Of a stretch of DNA of 64,000 nt, positions 46,280 through 55,493 are shown piece after piece. Position numbers and translations under genes: made by a program. The first letter of the stretch is position 1. Every line of letters begins with the position of its first letter. The notes beneath the pieces are model-generated. The model did not search any database. It worked only from the letters and a program-made list of their open reading frames with translations, and was not told the DNA's origin. This stretch comes from Actinoplanes subtropicus (GTDB lineage: Bacteria > Actinomycetota > Actinomycetes > Mycobacteriales > Micromonosporaceae), in the NCBI RefSeq assembly GCF_000721705.1, contig NZ_JOJL01000019.1, positions 1 through 64,000 on the forward strand. Direction: 5' to 3'.

Positions 46280-49186
46280 GTGGCCATCGCACTCCCGGGT
46301 CGGGATCGGCTTCCCCCGGGGCCGAATCGTGACTTCGTCGAGGCGATGCATCTGCTCTACGACCTTGCCGGGCGGCCCGCCGCCCGCGCGATCAGTCGGG
46401 CGATCTTCAAGCAGTCCATGCTGGAATCGGTCTCGCACGAGACGGTGAGCGCCGTGCTCCGTGGCGACAAGATTCCGACTTGGGGCAAGGTGCAGTCCAT
46501 CGTCACGGTGCTCGCCGTGATGGCGGTCTCCGAGCAGAATCTCGCGACCCTGCTTCGGGACACTCACCGGCTCTGGATCAGGACCAGGCCGGCTCAGCGG
46601 CCCGAACCAGCGGTTCCGGCTCCGGAACCGGCTCCGGAACCGGAGGCCGTGCCGCCGCCTTTGCCGCCCGCTCCCGGGCTCGATGCCGACCGCGTGGCCG
46701 GTCCGGCCGAGCAGCCGATCGTCGGCAGCCTGCCGGAGCGCAACTCGCACTTCACCGGGCGGGAGATCCTGCTGGACACGATGCGCCAGCATCATCAGAA
46801 CCATCCGCACGCGCCGCTGGTGCTCTACGGCCTCGGCGGGGTCGGCAAGACCCAACTGGCCCGGGAGTACGTGCACCGTTTCGCCGATCAGTACTCCGTG
46901 GTGTGGTGGGTGCCCTCCGACCGGCCCGAACAGGCCCGGGCCTCGCTCGTCAGTCTCGCCGAGCGGCTCGGCCTGCCCTTGCGCCACAACTCCGAGCAGA
47001 CGATCGCCGGTGTGCTCGGCCGGCTGGAGTCTCAGCAGGTCAACTATCTGCTCGTCTTCGACGGCGCGGAGGGCGACGACATCCGCGGCTTCCTGCCGTC
47101 CGTCGGTGGCAACGTCATCGTGACCAGCCGCGATCCCGCCTGGTCCCACGGCAGCGGCAACATGGGTCTCGAGGTGCCCGACTTCGATCTGGCCGAAGCC
47201 ATTCAGTTCCTGCGCAAGCGGGACGGCCAGATGACCGGTCACCAGGCGGGCGAGGTGACTCAGCGGCTCGGGCGGCTGCCGCTCGCTCTCGAGGGTTTCG
47301 CCGCGCTGCGGCTGGCCACCGAACAGTCCTGGGACGACCTGCTGGCGGGGCTGGACGATCCGGAGCCGCAACTGCTCTCCAGCGCGGACGCGGAGCCCGC
47401 CCACTACCCGTACACCGTGGCGGCCGCCCTGCAGATCGCCCTGGACCGGTTGGACACCGCGAACCCGGCGGCCGTGCTGGTGTTCGAGCTCTTCGCCTGG
47501 TTCGGGTCCGAGCCGGTGTCGATCCCGCTGCTCCGGCGCGGCGCGGCCGGTGACGTCTCGCCCCGGCTACGACGGACCCTGAGCAATCCGATCGAGCTGC
47601 GGCGGGCCGTGCAGGACATCAACAAGTTCGGCCTGGGCCGGCTGCACACCGAGGACCAGCGGATCGAGGTCCAGCCGCTGATGCGCCTTGCCCTGCGCGA
47701 CGCGCTCTCGGGCGAGGATCAGGAGCGGGCCCGTCAGAACGTGCAGGAGATTCTGACCGCGGCCGACCAGGGCTGGCCGGACGACCTCGGGCTCTGGGAC
47801 ATGCACCGCGCGATGGCGCCGCACGTTCTGCCCGCGGATCTCATCCACGCGCACAAGATGCCGGCCTTGGTCGCGGTCCACCACCAGATCCGGTACCGCT
47901 ACCTGATCGGTGACTACGACGACGCCCGGCGGCTCGGCGAGGCGGCGGTGCAGGCGTGGCGCGGGTCCGACCTGCTCGGCCCCGATCATGGCCTGGTCCT
48001 GCTCGCCACCCGGGAATGGGCGAACGCGTTGCGCGCGCTCGGCCGATACCGTCAAGCCCGGGAGTTGACAGCCGATGCCATGCAGCGGCTCCGGGCCAAT
48101 CCGCAGTACGGCGAGGACCATCCGTACGCCCTGGACATGGCCCGTAGCCACGCGGCCGACCTGCGGATCGCCGGTGAGTACCAGCAGGCGCTCGCGGTCG
48201 ACCAGGCGAGCTGGCAGCGGCACGTGCTCCGATACGGAGCGGAACACGACCGGACGATCGCGAGCCGGCACAACCTCGCCGTCTCCCTCCGGCTGCTCGG
48301 CGACTTCGCCGCGGCGGAGGAGGTGGACCGGCAGGAGGTGAATCATCACCGGCGTTTCCGGGGCGAGGGCGACCGCCTCACCCTGCTGTCGGTCAACGCC
48401 CTGGCTGAGGATCTCTACGGTCTCGGCCGGTACCGGGACGTCATCGAGGTGCAGACACGCTCGCTGGAGATCGGGCAGCGCCTGTTGCGGCCCGGCGACC
48501 ACGGGATCCTGCACGCCCGCCGCACCATTGCGCTGGCCCGGCGCAGGATGGGCGCGGTCGACGTCGCGGCCGAGCTCCTGCGCGAGACGTACGACGAGTT
48601 GGTCGCCTCGTTCGGCGCCGATCACGAATACACCCTCGCGACCGTCATGAGCTATGCGAACGCGTTGCGGGACCGGCGGCGGCCCGGCGAGGCCTACGCG
48701 TACGCGGTCGACGCGGTCACCGCGTACGAGCATGCCTTCGGTTCGTCGAATCCGCTGACCCTGGCCGCTCAGGTCAACCTGGCCGTCGTCCTGCGGGCGC
48801 GCGGCGAGCGATACCAGGCCCGGCGGGCCGACGAGGCGGCCTACCGGGGTCTTTCGGCCGGGGTGGGTGAGCGTCACCCGTTCACGATCGTCGCCATGAT
48901 CAACTTAGCGACCGACATGGCCCTCGCCGACGAGCGGGACGCCGCGCTCACGCTTTCCGAGCGAGCCTGGTCGATCGCGAAGGAGGTGCGCGGAATTTAT
49001 CACTCGGACACGCTGGCGGCGGCGGCCAACTTGACGATCGATCGCCGCAGCCCGGGTGCCTCGGCGCCCACGCTCGACGAGGTCCTGGCGGATCTCCGTC
49101 GTACGCTGGGGCGCGACCATTCCATGGTGGCCGATGTGGCCGCCGGGATTCGGATCGAATGCGATATCGAGCCGCCGTCCACCTGA
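46280..49186 (+). CDS. FxsT-like HTH-NB-ARC-TPR protein of the FxSxx RiPP system
   Basis: A 968-residue STAND-type protein. Residues about 10-95 are an XRE-like helix-turn-helix (VSHETVSAVLRGDKIPTWGK). An Ala/Pro/Glu linker leads to SHFTGREILLDTM and an NB-ARC ATPase with P-loop GLGGVGKTQLA (184-194), VVWWVPSDRP, LLVFDGAEG and GNVIVTSRDPAW. From about 500 to 950, TPR-type repeats follow (HPYALDMARSHAADLRIAGE, HDRTIASRHNLAVSLRLLGD, HEYTLATVMSYANALRDRRR). This is the composition of the FxSxx-COOH-system TPR protein. GTG 46280 has a family-like start. It lies 196 bp upstream of the precursor and probably regulates or responds to it. Confidence 0.85.
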   Translation: MAIALPGRDRLPPGPNRDFVEAMHLLYDLAGRPAARAISRAIFKQSMLESVSHETVSAVLRGDKIPTWGKVQSIVTVLAVMAVSEQNLATLLRDTHRLWIRTRPAQRPEPAVPAPEPAPEPEAVPPPLPPAPGLDADRVAGPAEQPIVGSLPERNSHFTGREILLDTMRQHHQNHPHAPLVLYGLGGVGKTQLAREYVHRFADQYSVVWWVPSDRPEQARASLVSLAERLGLPLRHNSEQTIAGVLGRLESQQVNYLLVFDGAEGDDIRGFLPSVGGNVIVTSRDPAWSHGSGNMGLEVPDFDLAEAIQFLRKRDGQMTGHQAGEVTQRLGRLPLALEGFAALRLATEQSWDDLLAGLDDPEPQLLSSADAEPAHYPYTVAAALQIALDRLDTANPAAVLVFELFAWFGSEPVSIPLLRRGAAGDVSPRLRRTLSNPIELRRAVQDINKFGLGRLHTEDQRIEVQPLMRLALRDALSGEDQERARQNVQEILTAADQGWPDDLGLWDMHRAMAPHVLPADLIHAHKMPALVAVHHQIRYRYLIGDYDDARRLGEAAVQAWRGSDLLGPDHGLVLLATREWANALRALGRYRQARELTADAMQRLRANPQYGEDHPYALDMARSHAADLRIAGEYQQALAVDQASWQRHVLRYGAEHDRTIASRHNLAVSLRLLGDFAAAEEVDRQEVNHHRRFRGEGDRLTLLSVNALAEDLYGLGRYRDVIEVQTRSLEIGQRLLRPGDHGILHARRTIALARRRMGAVDVAAELLRETYDELVASFGADHEYTLATVMSYANALRDRRRPGEAYAYAVDAVTAYEHAFGSSNPLTLAAQVNLAVVLRARGERYQARRADEAAYRGLSAGVGERHPFTIVAMINLATDMALADERDAALTLSERAWSIAKEVRGIYHSDTLAAAANLTIDRRSPGASAPTLDEVLADLRRTLGRDHSMVADVAAGIRIECDIEPPST

Positions 49187-49195
49187 CGCGGTGCT

Positions 49196-49235
49196 GACAA
49201 GAATTGACAAACCTGATCTGACAACTCTTGACAAC
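49196..49235 (+). repeat. Two 16-bp TGACAA-N3-TTGACAA direct repeats upstream of the precursor gene
   Basis: TGACAAGAATTGACAA (49196-49211) and TGACAACTCTTGACAA (49220-49235), 24 bp start to start, 13 of 16 identical. They lie just after the NB-ARC-TPR stop and 148 bp before the precursor GTG. The region between (49236-49382) is A/T-rich for this genome and likely carries the promoter. Each repeat includes a TTGACA -35-like word. Confidence 0.65.
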
Positions 49236-49382
49236 GGCGATCGGCGGCAGGTCGCTAAATTTCCCACGGGAGGTCTACCATGTGCAATGGACATTCTGCG
49301 CATTTGGTAAAATTCGGACAGTAAAACGCCGCGTGTACGCTGCCGTTCCGCGGTGCGGAAAGCGTGGCGGGAAGGATATTCC

Positions 49383-49577
49383 GTGAACGCCGTTTCCGTG
49401 CCCGATGAGGCCGCCGAGCCACAACCGATCCCGCTGATCGACGTCTCGAACATCCCTCTCGACCTGATAAATGCGGCCTCCGGCGTCCTGGCCCGGTCAC
49501 TCCGTCAAGTCATCGCCAGCATCGACGATCCGCACGGTGTGATCTCGGCGTTCCAGTCCGTCACCCCAGACGTATGA
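49383..49577 (+). CDS. FxSxx-type RiPP precursor peptide (variant C-terminus)
   Basis: A 64-residue peptide. The leader has the family pattern PLIDVSNIPLDLINAASGVL, ARSLRQVIASIDDPHGVISA, followed by the core FQSVTPDV. In FxSxx-COOH precursors the Phe-x-Ser tripeptide is two residues from the end; here five residues follow Ser. The Phe-Gln-Ser is the expected site of a three-residue cyclophane made by FxsB-type radical SAM enzymes. GTG 49383 follows GGGAAGG; it overlaps the maturase start (ATGA). Confidence 0.85.
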   Translation: MNAVSVPDEAAEPQPIPLIDVSNIPLDLINAASGVLARSLRQVIASIDDPHGVISAFQSVTPDV

Positions 49578-50818
49578 CCGTTGACCCGGTGCGTACCGCC
49601 CAGCGTGCGGCCGCGCCTTGGCCGTACGTCACGCTGGACGTCGCCGCCCTCCGCGCGAGCGGGTGGCGGCCCACCCCCCTGCGAGAGGTGGTCCTGAAGG
49701 TTCACCAACGCTGCAATCTCGCCTGCGACTACTGCTATGTGTACGAGCTGGCCGACCAGAGTTGGCGAGGGCGACCGGCCGCCATGTCGGCGGAGACATG
49801 GCGAGCGGCTCTCGACCGGCTTGCCGACCACGTCCGTGTACATGATCTGCGGAGCGTCCGGGTGGTTCTGCACGGCGGCGAACCTCTGCTGTACGGCCGC
49901 GGCCGGCTGGCGGAACTGGCGACCGCCGTGCGTGCGTCGCTACCGGGGACCTGCAAGGTCGAAATGGGCATGCAGACCAACGGCGTACGGCTCGACCCGG
50001 CGATGATCGAGCTGCTCCGCCGGCACGATATCCGGGTCGGCGTGAGCCTGGACGGCGTCGAGGCCGACCACGACCGGCATCGGCGTACGCGCAACGGGCG
50101 AGGCAGCTTCGCGGCCGTCGCCGCGGCTCTGGAGCTCCTGCGTCGGCCGGAGAACCGGCCGGTCTTCGGCGGCATTCTCTGCACCGTCGCCCCGGACACC
50201 GATCCGGTCGCCGGCTACGAGCAACTTCTCAAGTTCGAGCCGCCGGCCATCGATTTCCTCCTGCCGCACGCGAATTGGGACGAGCCACCCGGCCGGCCGG
50301 GCGCCGGCGAGACGCCGTACGCCGACTGGCTCATCGCGATCTTCGACCACTGGTACACCGCCGGTCCCGAACCGCCGGTGCGGATCCGGCTGTTCGAGGA
50401 CATCATGCGGCTCGTGTTCGGCGGCGACAGCGGAAGCGAACAGGTGGGCCTCAGCCCGTCCGGGGTGGTCGTGGTCGAGTCGGATGGCGCGTTCGAACAG
50501 GTCGACGCACTCAAGTCGGCGTACGAGGGCGCCTGCGCCACCGGCCTGGACGTGCGGCACGACGACCTCGACGCGGTGCTGGCCGACCCGGGAATGATCG
50601 CCCGGCAGATCGGGCTGCGCGCGCTCTCTCCGGACTGTTTGGACTGTCCGCTGCATCGCGTGTGCGGGGGCGGCCACTACGCCCATCGGTACCGCCGGGG
50701 CGAAGGCTTCCGCAACCCGTCCGTCTACTGTGCCGACCTCGCCAAGCTCATCAACCACGTGTACGGCCGCCTAGCTGACGACGTCCGGCAGCTGGTGTCC
50801 TCCTCGGGAGCGCCATGA
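49574..50818 (+). CDS. FxsB-type radical SAM peptide maturase
   Basis: A 414-residue enzyme with the iron-sulphur motif C47-x3-C51-x2-C54 in QRCNLACDYCYVYE, followed by the SAM-region LHGGEPLLYG and VGVSLDGVEADHDRHRRTR. A short Cys-rich C-terminus (C355, C358, C364, C386; DCLDCPLHRVCGGGHYAHRY) binds auxiliary clusters, as in FxsB. FxsB-family enzymes form a C-C bond between the Phe ring and the beta carbon of the third residue of Phe-x-Ser. ATG 49574 overlaps the precursor stop and its own stop overlaps the HExxH gene by 4 bp. Confidence 0.9.
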   Translation: MTVDPVRTAQRAAAPWPYVTLDVAALRASGWRPTPLREVVLKVHQRCNLACDYCYVYELADQSWRGRPAAMSAETWRAALDRLADHVRVHDLRSVRVVLHGGEPLLYGRGRLAELATAVRASLPGTCKVEMGMQTNGVRLDPAMIELLRRHDIRVGVSLDGVEADHDRHRRTRNGRGSFAAVAAALELLRRPENRPVFGGILCTVAPDTDPVAGYEQLLKFEPPAIDFLLPHANWDEPPGRPGAGETPYADWLIAIFDHWYTAGPEPPVRIRLFEDIMRLVFGGDSGSEQVGLSPSGVVVVESDGAFEQVDALKSAYEGACATGLDVRHDDLDAVLADPGMIARQIGLRALSPDCLDCPLHRVCGGGHYAHRYRRGEGFRNPSVYCADLAKLINHVYGRLADDVRQLVSSSGAP

Positions 50819-52113
50819 CCAGGTATCACAGCCTTTCACCGGAGACCTTCACCGCGCTGGCCTCGGGCGCCGGCGGCCCGGAGGCCATCGATCGGCTCAC
50901 GGAGGCCCAGGTCAGTAAGCATCTCCTGCTGATCGGCCATCTGCTCGACAACTGGCCGGACGACCTGCCCGGGCGCGCGGAGGTCACCGCGACCCTGGAA
51001 CGGGTGCGGTGGGCCGCGCCGGATCGATTCCGCGAGGTCATCGGCGCGCCGCTGGTCGGATCCTGGACCGGCATCGCGACCCGGGCGATCGAGCACGGCA
51101 GCGCCGCGCCGGTCGACTTCCAGCATCTCGGCGCGCTCGCGGTGACGGCCTGCGCATCGGCGGGCATCGACGGGTCGGCCGACGCGCCGGTGTACCACGG
51201 CGCGATCGTCCTTCCCGGCCGGGGAGCCCTGGAGGTGCCGGAAGCCGCCCGGGCGGAGGCGTTCGTCGAGGGCGGACACCTTCGCGTACGGGTGTGGACG
51301 CCGGACGGCGAGGAAACCCTCGATCTGGCCGGCGAAGGCTGGCATCCGGTGCGGGCGCTGCGAGCCGAAGCGGGCGGGCTGGCGATCACCCTGGGGCTGG
51401 ACGACGTGCACCCGTACCGGCACGGGCATCATGCGCCCCCGGCGAACCGGCTGCCCGACGCGGAGGTGGCGCTCTGGCAGGAGGCGTTCGCCCGCGCCTG
51501 GAGCCTGCTCGCCGAGCTGGTGCCGGCCCGGGCCGGGGAACTCGCGGCCGGCTTGCGCACCCTGGTCCCGCTCGTGCAGGAGGATGCGCGCACCGCCCGG
51601 AGCGCGACGATCAGGCACGCCTTCGGCGTCTTCGGCCTCACGCTCCCGCCGTCGCCCGAGGAGTTCGCGGTAACGATGGTGCACGAGTTCCAGCACTCCA
51701 AGCTGAGTGCGTTGCTGGACCTCATCCCGCTGACCGACCCGCGCCACGAGCGCCGGTATTTCGCGCCGTGGCGCCTCGACCCGCGCCCGCTCCCCGGCCT
51801 GTTGCAGGGTGTCTACGCCTTCGTGGGCGTGGCGGACACGTGGCGGGCCCTCCGCCGCGCGCCGGGGATGGCGGAGCTCGCCGAGCGTCGCTTCGTGGAA
51901 TCACGGCTTCAGGTGGACCGCGGCCTCCGCTCGATCGAGGAGTCGGGTGCGGTGACGCCCGCCGGAGCCCGGCTGATCGCCGAGTTGCGCAAGACCACCG
52001 ACGAGATGCTCGCCGAAGTGGCTCCCGCGGACCTGGTGCGTACGGCCGAGGACGACCTGCACCGCGTCCACGAAGCCTGGCGGGAGCGCAATCGGGCGAC
52101 GGCGTCCGCCTGA
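50815..52113 (+). CDS. HExxH-motif peptide modification protein
   Basis: A 432-residue protein of the HExxH group associated with radical SAM RiPP loci: helical N-terminal part, central beta-rich region, then HEFQH (290-294) in EEFAVTMVHEFQHSKLSALL and a long helical C-terminus. Some related proteins have been reported to act as iron-dependent modifying enzymes rather than proteases; which applies here is not decidable from sequence. Coupled to the maturase by a 4-bp overlap; ends 11 bp from the convergent second NB-ARC gene. Confidence 0.87.
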   Translation: MTRYHSLSPETFTALASGAGGPEAIDRLTEAQVSKHLLLIGHLLDNWPDDLPGRAEVTATLERVRWAAPDRFREVIGAPLVGSWTGIATRAIEHGSAAPVDFQHLGALAVTACASAGIDGSADAPVYHGAIVLPGRGALEVPEAARAEAFVEGGHLRVRVWTPDGEETLDLAGEGWHPVRALRAEAGGLAITLGLDDVHPYRHGHHAPPANRLPDAEVALWQEAFARAWSLLAELVPARAGELAAGLRTLVPLVQEDARTARSATIRHAFGVFGLTLPPSPEEFAVTMVHEFQHSKLSALLDLIPLTDPRHERRYFAPWRLDPRPLPGLLQGVYAFVGVADTWRALRRAPGMAELAERRFVESRLQVDRGLRSIEESGAVTPAGARLIAELRKTTDEMLAEVAPADLVRTAEDDLHRVHEAWRERNRATASA

Positions 52114-52124
52114 CCCGGCCGTTC

Positions 52125-55100
52125 TTACGTCGGGGGCGGCTCGATGTCGCCCTCCAGCCGGTAGCCCTGCTCGGCCAGCACGACCTCGGGGTGACCGCTG
52201 CCGAGCGCGCGGCGCAGGCTGGCCAGTGACTCCTGGAAGAGCGCCTCGGCGGCCTCGGCCGAGCCCGTCGCTCGCAGGTCGTGGGAGAGGTTGATGGCCC
52301 GCATGACCACGTACGGGTGCTCGGCGCCGTCCCGTGCGTCGGCCGCGCCGCGGTCCGCTTCCCGGCTCAGATCGAGCATCGCCTGGGACAGTTGCAGCGC
52401 CTCCTGGTGCCGACCCGCCCGGGCGTGATCGGTGGCGAGCGAGACTCCGGCGCAGATCGTGTAGGGGTGGTCCGGGGCGAGCACCCGGCCCAGCTGATCG
52501 AAGCAGTCGGCGTCGAGAGTCTGCGCCACCTCGACATCGCCGACGGAACGCCGGGCGATGGCCTCGTTGACCTGCGCGACGAGGCTCAGCGGGTGGGTCG
52601 GGCCGAAGTTCGCGCGGTAGCGGCGCAGCGCGTCGGCGATGTGCCGGAGCGCCTCCTCCACCTCGCCGACCTCGCGCAGCACGTTCGCGTAGCTCATCGT
52701 CGCCGCCACCGCGAACTCGTGGTCGGGGGTGAACCGCTTCTCCGTACGGTCGCGGATCTCCCGCATGACCTCGGCCGCCTCGGCCAGCCGACCGACCTTG
52801 CGCAGGATGATGGCGTACGTCCGGCCGGCGAGCAGGACCTGGCTGTGCCCGGGCCCGGAGCGGTCCTGAAGCACACCCCGCCACGCCTCCAGCCGTTCCA
52901 GCCCGGCGCCGTACGCACCCAGCCCGTACTCGCTGCGGGCCAGATTCATGTAGGCGTACAGGGCCCGCGGGTCGGAGGCGTCGACATCCGCCCAGTGCGC
53001 GGCGATCTGCCGGTCCAGGGCCTGGGCCTCGAGGAACCGGCCGAGCATCCGGTAGTCGACGGCGAGGTTGGCCTCGGCGCGCAGCGTGTACGTCTCGCCC
53101 GGCCCGAAGACCTCCCGATGCAGCTCGACGTTCTCCCGGTCGAACTCGAACGCCTCCTGATAGCGGCCCGCGATCCGCAGGTCCAGGCCGACCTGGTTGC
53201 CGGTGATCAGCGTGAATTCGTGCCGTGGGCCGAGCAGCGGATTGGCCGGGAAGCGGCGGTACGTGTCGGCCATGACGGCGGCGGCCGTCTGGCTGTCGCC
53301 CAGGGTACGCGTGGCGTTGGCGAGCTGGGCCTTGGCCATCAACGTCTGCTCGCCGTCCGGGCCGAGCTGGGGGTCGCCCGGCACGTCGGCCCACGCCTTG
53401 GCCGCCTGATCGGCGAGATAGCGGCTGTTCTCGTAGTCACCGCTGAGGTAGAGGTAGCGGGAGTGGTCCAGAACCGCCTGCCGCGACGCGTACGTCTGCG
53501 AGTGAATCATGTCGGCCGGCTCGATGTGCGGGCCCATGTCGCGTTGTCGTTCCCACTCGCCGTGCTCGTCCGGGTCGCCGGGGTTGGCGGCGGCGAGGAG
53601 GTTCTGCACGTTGCGGAGAGTCTCCTCGCGCTGCTCGGGGCTGAGCGTGTCCCGCAGGACGCGCTGCACCAGGCGGTGCACCTGGATGCGCTGCAACGGG
53701 TCGACCTTGGCGAGGCCGTACCGGCTCAGATCGCGGACGGTACGGTTCATCGGGATCGACGCGCCGAGGATGGTACGCAGCGGCTCGGTGACCGCGGCCT
53801 TGCTGCCGTGCCGCAGCAGCGAGAGCGGGATCGGCTCACCGCCGAGATAGGCGAACAGCGCGAACAACTGCGCCGTCGCCTCGGCCGCGTCCCGCAACTT
53901 TTCCACCGCCAGGCCGACGAACGCGGCGACGGTCAGCGGGTAGTTGGCCGGTTTGCCCTCGTCGAGCAGTTCCTTGGTGTGGCTGTCGAGCAGATCGATG
54001 TACTCCCGGACCGGCATGGCCGTGGCGAGATACCAGGCGACCGCTTGTTCCAGCGCGAGGGGGAGATCGCCGAGCCGCTCGGCCAGCTCGTCCGCCTCCA
54101 GCGCGGAGATGCGCGGATTGCCATGCACGTCCCGGCTGCGGTTGGCGAGCAGCTCGATGCTCTCCTCGCGCTTGAAGACGTCGACCTCGATGGCGACGCC
54201 GACCTTGCTCCACTCCTGGATGCGGGTGGTCACGATGACGTGGCCACCGGTGGAGGGCACCAGTTGCTGCAGGCTCGACGGATCGTCGGCGTTGTCGTAG
54301 ACGAGCAGCCAGGCGAGATCGCTCCCGGCCAGGGCGTCGAGCACGGCCCGGGCGGTTTCCTGCCGGTCCTCCGCGGAGGGCAGGCCCAGCCGGTCGGCGA
54401 GTTGAGCGAGGGAGTTGAGCACGGTGGCCGTCTGCTCCGCCGGGATCCACCAGACCAGGTCGTACTGGTCGAGGTGGCGATAGACGAACTCGATGACCAG
54501 CTGGGTCTTGCCGACACCGCCGAGGCCCTGCAGGGTCTGCGGCAGCACGGACGTCGTGGAACTGGTCCGCAGCGCCTCCGCCAGGCGGTCGAGCAGGGCC
54601 ACGCGACCGGTGAAGTTGCGGTTGCGGATCGGCACGCCGCTCCAGATCAGGCCCGGCTCGTCGGCTCGTCGCCCGCGCGTGCGGGTGTCGCCGCTCAGGA
54701 CCGGCCCCGGCCGCTGGGACGGCCGGGTGCTCTCGGCCGTGATGCCACTGGCGACGATGGCGAGCCACTCCCGCAGATCGGCCTCCACCGGGCCGGTCTC
54801 GATGTCGGCCAGACGATCCACAAAGGCCAGCAGCGGCGGAACGCCCGACTCGGACAGGGGTAGCCGCTCCATGACGCGGATGGCCGCCGGTATGTCGCGC
54901 CAGATCTGCAGCGTGCGCAGCTCCGGAACGTCGCCGATGACGGTGACCGCGTCGGCGATGTCCACGATCGAGATCTGGGTCAGGCTGTCCCGCAGCCGAT
55001 CGCGGTCGGGCTGGGCCAGCAGGAACGGGCCGACGACATCGTTGGCCAGCTCCATGAAGCGGGACGAGGCCTCACCCGGGTGGTGCTGGTGCACTATCCG

Positions 55101-55325
55101 GGCCAGGGTGCGCAGGCCGCCCGAGACGGCCACCGCGGCGGCGACGGTGGTGGACAGGTCGTCCTGCACGGCGTCGTGTCGCGGTGGATCGAAGGGGCGC
55201 TTCAGCGCGCTGCGCAGTTCCTGCACCCGGGCGTCCCGTGCGGCGCGGTCGGCCAAGCCGGGGACCTGGAGCAGAGAATCGATCAAACCGTCGAGTTGGC
55301 TTTGGCTAAAACGCGCTTCTGACAC
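52125..55325 (-). CDS. Second NB-ARC-TPR protein with EAD2-like N-terminus
   Basis: About 1066 residues. N-terminal 90 residues (LDGLIDSLLQVPGLADRAAR, DARVQELRSALKRPF) resemble effector-associated domain 2 of actinobacterial conflict systems. A helical middle (about 95-235; ADLREWLAIVASG) resembles the middle region found with MoxR-associated conflict proteins. NB-ARC follows with FTGRVALLDRLAEAL, P-loop GLGGVGKTQL (about 263), WLLVYDNADDPSSL and HVIVTTR. About twelve TPR-type repeats fill 560-1050. GTG 55325 follows GGAG by 8 bases. It converges on the HExxH gene and shares closely similar ATPase and TPR sequence with the gene at 46280. Confidence 0.85.
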   Translation of the reverse strand: MSEARFSQSQLDGLIDSLLQVPGLADRAARDARVQELRSALKRPFDPPRHDAVQDDLSTTVAAAVAVSGGLRTLARIVHQHHPGEASSRFMELANDVVGPFLLAQPDRDRLRDSLTQISIVDIADAVTVIGDVPELRTLQIWRDIPAAIRVMERLPLSESGVPPLLAFVDRLADIETGPVEADLREWLAIVASGITAESTRPSQRPGPVLSGDTRTRGRRADEPGLIWSGVPIRNRNFTGRVALLDRLAEALRTSSTTSVLPQTLQGLGGVGKTQLVIEFVYRHLDQYDLVWWIPAEQTATVLNSLAQLADRLGLPSAEDRQETARAVLDALAGSDLAWLLVYDNADDPSSLQQLVPSTGGHVIVTTRIQEWSKVGVAIEVDVFKREESIELLANRSRDVHGNPRISALEADELAERLGDLPLALEQAVAWYLATAMPVREYIDLLDSHTKELLDEGKPANYPLTVAAFVGLAVEKLRDAAEATAQLFALFAYLGGEPIPLSLLRHGSKAAVTEPLRTILGASIPMNRTVRDLSRYGLAKVDPLQRIQVHRLVQRVLRDTLSPEQREETLRNVQNLLAAANPGDPDEHGEWERQRDMGPHIEPADMIHSQTYASRQAVLDHSRYLYLSGDYENSRYLADQAAKAWADVPGDPQLGPDGEQTLMAKAQLANATRTLGDSQTAAAVMADTYRRFPANPLLGPRHEFTLITGNQVGLDLRIAGRYQEAFEFDRENVELHREVFGPGETYTLRAEANLAVDYRMLGRFLEAQALDRQIAAHWADVDASDPRALYAYMNLARSEYGLGAYGAGLERLEAWRGVLQDRSGPGHSQVLLAGRTYAIILRKVGRLAEAAEVMREIRDRTEKRFTPDHEFAVAATMSYANVLREVGEVEEALRHIADALRRYRANFGPTHPLSLVAQVNEAIARRSVGDVEVAQTLDADCFDQLGRVLAPDHPYTICAGVSLATDHARAGRHQEALQLSQAMLDLSREADRGAADARDGAEHPYVVMRAINLSHDLRATGSAEAAEALFQESLASLRRALGSGHPEVVLAEQGYRLEGDIEPPPT

Positions 55326-55493
55326 GGGTATCCACTCCGACGCGCCGCAGATCCTCGGAAGGAAAGGATATCCAAGTACGGTACGGCGTGGAATCGCCGG
55401 AATCACTGAATGGTGCGCGGCGCGCCGTCGCACGCGAATTGGTGCGACGCGAATATCGATCTCCCGGGGTCGTTGCGGCACCGTGCCTCGGAA

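Noticed and set aside
46105..46287. 60-aa minus-strand frame in the control region before the NB-ARC gene
   Set aside because: Starts inside the neighbouring gene's start region, no ribosome site and low-complexity Gly/Ser content.
52281..54863. 860-aa plus-strand frame opposite the second NB-ARC-TPR gene
   Set aside because: Shadow; the minus strand shows the P-loop and TPR repeats.
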